From contig CANTFL010000740.1 of the NCBI GenBank assembly GCA_947650285.1, positions 62,001 through 126,000 on the forward strand: a DNA stretch of 64,000 nt, read 5' to 3'. Positions 60,691 through 64,000 of the stretch are shown piece after piece. How positions within the stretch are numbered: position 1 is the stretch's first letter; the number at the start of each line of letters is the position of its first letter. The position numbers were made by a program, and so were the translations under genes. The DNA comes from Hyaloperonospora brassicae (Eukaryota; Oomycota; Peronosporomycetes; Peronosporales; Peronosporaceae). The notes beneath the pieces are model-generated. The model did no database searches. It saw only the letters and a list, made by a program, of their open reading frames with translations, and had not been told where the DNA came from.

Positions 60691-62040
60691 AACAGGGGGA
60701 AAAGCCCTAATTGAAGTGCTCAGTCGGCTCAAAATCGGGCGGACGCTAAAGCGCATCAGCGACGACTTTCAGTCGTCCTTGTTTATACAACACGGAGAAG
60801 TTGTACTGCGCGAAGAAAGACACACACCTCGCCATTCGTTGCGAAAGATGTGGACTTTTTTCGGCCGTGCGTAGTGACGCATGGTCCGTACACACGATGA
60901 ACGGTCTATATTTTAAGAGAAAGACGTGGAATTTCGATATTGAAAGTTCATGGCAAGGAGTTTCTTGTCAGGCACTAAATAATTTCGTCCTGCTGGTTGC
61001 AGTTGAAGCGACTAATTGCAGACGAGGCGCTCTGCGCCGTCTGTGTCATATGGCATCGACGTACAGCCGATTCCGGAATCGCTGGCGTCACAGACCACGT
61101 TAAATTGTCTAATCTGGTCGTAATTTGCCAAGATAAGCGATTGCAGCAAGCTTTGGTTTGATATTTTATGAAGGAACGCTGAAATTCAGCGTTTCATGAC
61201 CACTTCACAGTTTCCTTAAGATCCAAGAAAGACGCACACTCATCTCGGCGTAGTTACGCGAGTACATGTGCAAGTACTCCGCTAGCCCAAGGAACTTGCG
61301 AAATTCATTAAAATCGACTGTTACGGGCCAGTCGGTGATCGTCTTGATCTTTTCGGGATCAGGGCGTACGCCGTGCTTCCCCATTATAGAACACGAAGCG
61401 GTATCTCGCTAGCCGCGAATATAAACTTCTTGCGGTTGGCGTACAAATTATTCTTCCGCAAAATTTTATAGAACTCGACTAACGTGTGTTCTGTGAGCTT
61501 CCACGTCAATCTTTCAGTCCATAGCCCGGCTATGGACGAATACATCGTCAAACAACTCGGTGCAAAATCCCGCATCAGTCTCAACAGAATTGTTACACAT
61601 CTGTTGATCATCGCAGGGTCATTACTGAGATCCTGTGGTATCACAAACCATTTCCAAAGCATTCCGCTTGAAGTGATCACTGCTTTGTACGGGATTTCCC
61701 GTTCAGGCATGATGATCTGATAGAATCCATCCATCAGATCCATGGATGAGAAGATGGTACTCTTTGACACAACATTAATGATAACGTCCTTTTTCGGTAT
61801 CGGCGTCTGAGCCGGTACCGTTGCAGCATTCAACTTGTTGAATGCGTGCACTATCCGCCACCCCCCTGTGGCCTTTCGCACACAGAAGGTCGAAGATCTG
61901 TGAGGGGAATTTGGTTCCTTCACATGGCCGGACGCTAAGCGATAGGTAAAGATCTTATCGATCGCTAGTACTTGTTCACAAGGTAGTGGCCACTGCTTCA
62001 TGACACAGTACTTCAAGTACGGTTTGAGCTAAATCTCATG
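60690..62040 (-). pseudogene. Element B reverse transcriptase and RNase H, broken
   Basis: The 61384-62016 frame carries SPHRSSTFCVRK, GGWRIVHAFNKLNAAT, PIPKKD and FSSMDLMDGFYQI, the early RT blocks with the first catalytic Asp present. The FDD catalytic box is found not in this frame but in an adjacent one at 61544-61552. After it the main frame resumes with LTEHTLVEFYKILRKNNLYA, so two compensating indels surround the active site. RNase H should lie between 61380 and 60700, where only short broken frames occur. Inactive. Confidence 0.8.
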
Positions 62041-62099
62041 ACGAGTGCCTTTGATTTTTGACAATTCACAACGCACAGATTCAGGAAATACGTCCTTGA

Positions 62100-62780
62100 A
62101 TTTGATTAATCCTCATACAAAGAATTTGCCTGAAGCGACTTCCAGGATTGAGCTTCATACCTTTCAATCCGTGTCTTCTCATTGATGACACTCTCGTCCA
62201 TCGATGCTGCTGAAAACTCGTTCTCTTTCATTAAACACCATTGATGAACGAATATCAATGACGTACTTGTCCTCTGCAACAAGTACACAGATCTGCGTGA
62301 CCGTGCCACTAGGCATATCATGTAATAATTGTTTTGTTTTCAACGCTGACAATTGAATTATCTTCGATGTTAACTTCAGAGGCACAACCACATCAAGTGT
62401 ATAGGCGCCTACGCTTGATCCATCATTGATCAAGAAATTCAATGTCTTGGTTAATTCCTGGAAAGTAACATCTACAGGAATCTGAAGACTGTCTCCGTCA
62501 GCATTTACCACTTGAGTAACGTCTTTCTTAAGTACATGGGGGACTCTTTTCCTCCACGTCTTCTGAAAGTGACAGTGCAACCCCCGTCAGGTAACGATCG
62601 TCTACGGTCGACTTCCTAGTCGACCTATGACCTCCGTGTTGCCGATCACCGACAACCGGTTTCTTCTCTCTCGGATGCTGCGTTTCCGGAATGCTTCCTT
62701 CACTCATTCCACTCGTCTTCGAGTGGTGGATCTTTGGAGTTAACTGTAAACTTGCAAAGTCGCCGGGAGTTATCTTCACA
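62100..62780 (-). pseudogene. Element B protease region, broken
   Basis: The minus frame at 62179-62580 reads VPVDVTFQEL-like sequence (IPVDVTFQELTKTLNFLIND), then GSSVGAYTLDVVVPL and SAALKT-like text, then GTVTQICVLVAEDKYVIDIR. A hydrophobic strand pattern and DGSSVGAYTLDV fit an aspartic protease-like spacer, though I see no clear D-T/S-G. The 62106-62321 frame continues toward RT. A Lys/Glu/Asp-rich stretch at 62528-62779 links to gag. Assignment rests on position between gag and RT. Confidence 0.5.
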
Positions 62781-63280
62781 ATGTAGTGATCGTATATACT
62801 GCAATCTTGTACAGCTGTGCTAACGACCGTATTACAAGTGAAATGATCGCACTCACTCGAAATACATCCACATTATAGTAATCCTTTTGAGACGTAGTAG
62901 AAGTCCATCTAATGAACAAGAGGCAGGCATCTTTAAGGATCGATGATTCCAGCTCACCCTTAGCTCTTATCTCCTAAGCCAAGTCAGAACTAGGATGACA
63001 TCAAACTTGTCATCCAAATCCAGTACGATAAAATCATCGTCGTACTGTTCGCCTTCTAACTCGCCAGAATTCCGACTACACGTTTCTTCACAGTAACAAA
63101 TGCGCCTGTCGCTAGGCGCACCATCGTTCTCGTCGGAGCGATTCCCGGTTCGACGAGCTTAAGCCTACGACCCTCTAGTGACTGGCGACGAACAAAGTTG
63201 TTTGACGCCCACGGTCAACTAGGGCGCGAAGTGACAAATAGATTGTCATTTAAATCGTCAAGGTGATGAGAAACAACTCA

Positions 63281-64000
63281 TCACCAGGTACAGAGACACA
63301 CATTGAATGTGTGTCGGGAGCAACCTTCGTCAAGAGATTTACAATTTGTCTTGTTGTTGCTGTAATAGTAGGGCGATCCGTCTTCACTGACCCCAACTAT
63401 TTTTTGGTGGTCCTCCTCGCTGCTGCGGCTTTGCAACAGCGTCGGACCCTCGTCCTCCAGCTCTCCTGGCTGGGGGACGGTTACTACGCTTAGCACCGCG
63501 AGGTACTGATCCGGGGCCACTGTGTTCATGTGAGTAGTGTCCCAGTTAAAAACAGCGATGGCATCCCAGCGATCTCTTGTCATTCGCAGGGCGAGGTTTC
63601 TTTCCCTCGACGTAATTGAGGCCCATTGGCTCTGGACCTCCGACCTCTGGTCTTCTCTGTGAGCGATAAGGGGTCAACGTAGTGTGAACCCGTCTCCCTC
63701 TTAAGGCTTTCTGTTCCGCAGCGTTGATTGTATTCAAGATCATCATGAGCTCTCTGCGGAACAGGTGATCCCTGACGCGACCATCTGGAAGTCCTTGAAT
63801 GAATATTGTGATCAACACAAATTTACTCACAGGATTCGCTACCATTCAACTTGAAAGGTAACGCACATGTTGGGCGTAAGCGTAAACATTACGCTTACCC
63901 TAATTGAGTTGCAAGAGCTCTGATAGAGTCCTGAACTCTGCCCTTGGAGGCTTAAACGTTTCGCTGAGCAGGGTCTTGACGATCCTTAACGACCCAAACA
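63281..64000 (-). pseudogene. Element B gag, partial at window end
   Basis: On the minus strand from the window end, SLRIVKTLLSETFKPPRAEF and FRTLSELLQLN are followed after a stop by NVYAYAQHVRYL. Then comes the open frame 63546-63845 with VSKFVLITIFIQGLPDGRVR, DHLFRRELMMILNTINAAEQ and KALRGRR, the Ty3-type retrotransposon gag core. Near 63550 SLGCHRCF supplies a CxxC that may begin a zinc knuckle, and downstream residues include a TTHMN that could supply its His. Stops near 63895 and at 63546 break it. The N-terminus lies outside the window. Confidence 0.75.

Larger units (their letters stand above)
57065..64000 (-). mobile_element. Element B: Ty3/gypsy retrotransposon with antisense ORF, partial
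   Basis: From right to left on the minus strand run gag, protease region, RT, RNase H and integrase, in Ty3/gypsy order. They are followed by a plus-strand coding-like region and an LTR at 57065-57638. The element is cut by the window end inside gag, so its 5' LTR is not visible. It is better preserved than element A, with frames over 200 codons, but still carries stops and shifts. The sequence aligns with element A through the whole interior, including the antisense region. Confidence 0.85.

Noticed and set aside
1..64000. tRNA, rRNA or CRISPR features
   Set aside because: I looked for T-loop GGTTCGA-type strings and regularly spaced identical repeats and found none in a context that folds or repeats as required.

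Overview
This window looks like nuclear DNA of an oomycete, most likely a plant-pathogenic Peronosporales (Phytophthora or downy-mildew type). The grounds are a secreted protein with an RxLR/EER-like architecture, a GPAA1 homologue split by short GT-AG introns, a secreted RNase T2, a PX-domain protein, and decayed Ty3/gypsy and Ty1/copia elements whose pol motifs match those common in Phytophthora-type genomes. No rRNA, tRNA or CRISPR array was recognised.

Layout. 1-28.1 kb is almost entirely decayed LTR-retrotransposon DNA. It holds an LTR at 2.1-3.06 kb (minus orientation), a chromovirus-type integrase end at 5.35-6.24 kb (minus), a large gypsy relic (element C, plus) at about 7.7-20.4 kb with both LTRs, and a second gypsy family (element A, minus) at 20.45-28.07 kb. 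A Ty1/copia relic (plus) with paired ~206 bp LTRs fills 28.9-35.2 kb. From 35.2 to 57.0 kb lies a gene-bearing island with four convincing genes, all on the minus strand: a candidate RxLR-like effector (36.0-36.9 kb), GPAA1 of the GPI transamidase (39.4-42.1 kb, seven exons proposed here), RNase T2 (43.5-44.6 kb) and a PX-domain protein (48.6-49.3 kb). A solo-type gypsy LTR sits inside the island at 46.25-46.8 kb. From 57.07 kb to the window end is element B, a better preserved relative of element A in the same orientation.

How it fits together. The four genes are separate eukaryotic transcription units, not an operon. Three of the products use or act in the secretory system: GPAA1 attaches GPI anchors in the ER, RNase T2 has a signal peptide, and the effector candidate has a signal peptide. 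The gene island lies between two direct copies of one gypsy family about 37 kb apart, the repeat-flanked arrangement often described for oomycete effector loci.

The most unusual signal is in the A/B gypsy family. Both copies carry, next to the integrase end and on the strand opposite gag-pol, a separate coding-like region that ends in a charged coiled-coil-like segment. In copy B it starts at the LTR edge and overlaps the integrase end tail to tail. Its LTR also carries a series of inverted repeats whose positions, but not sequences, partly recur in the other copies. All coordinates inside decayed elements are approximate because they rest on reading and alignment by eye.
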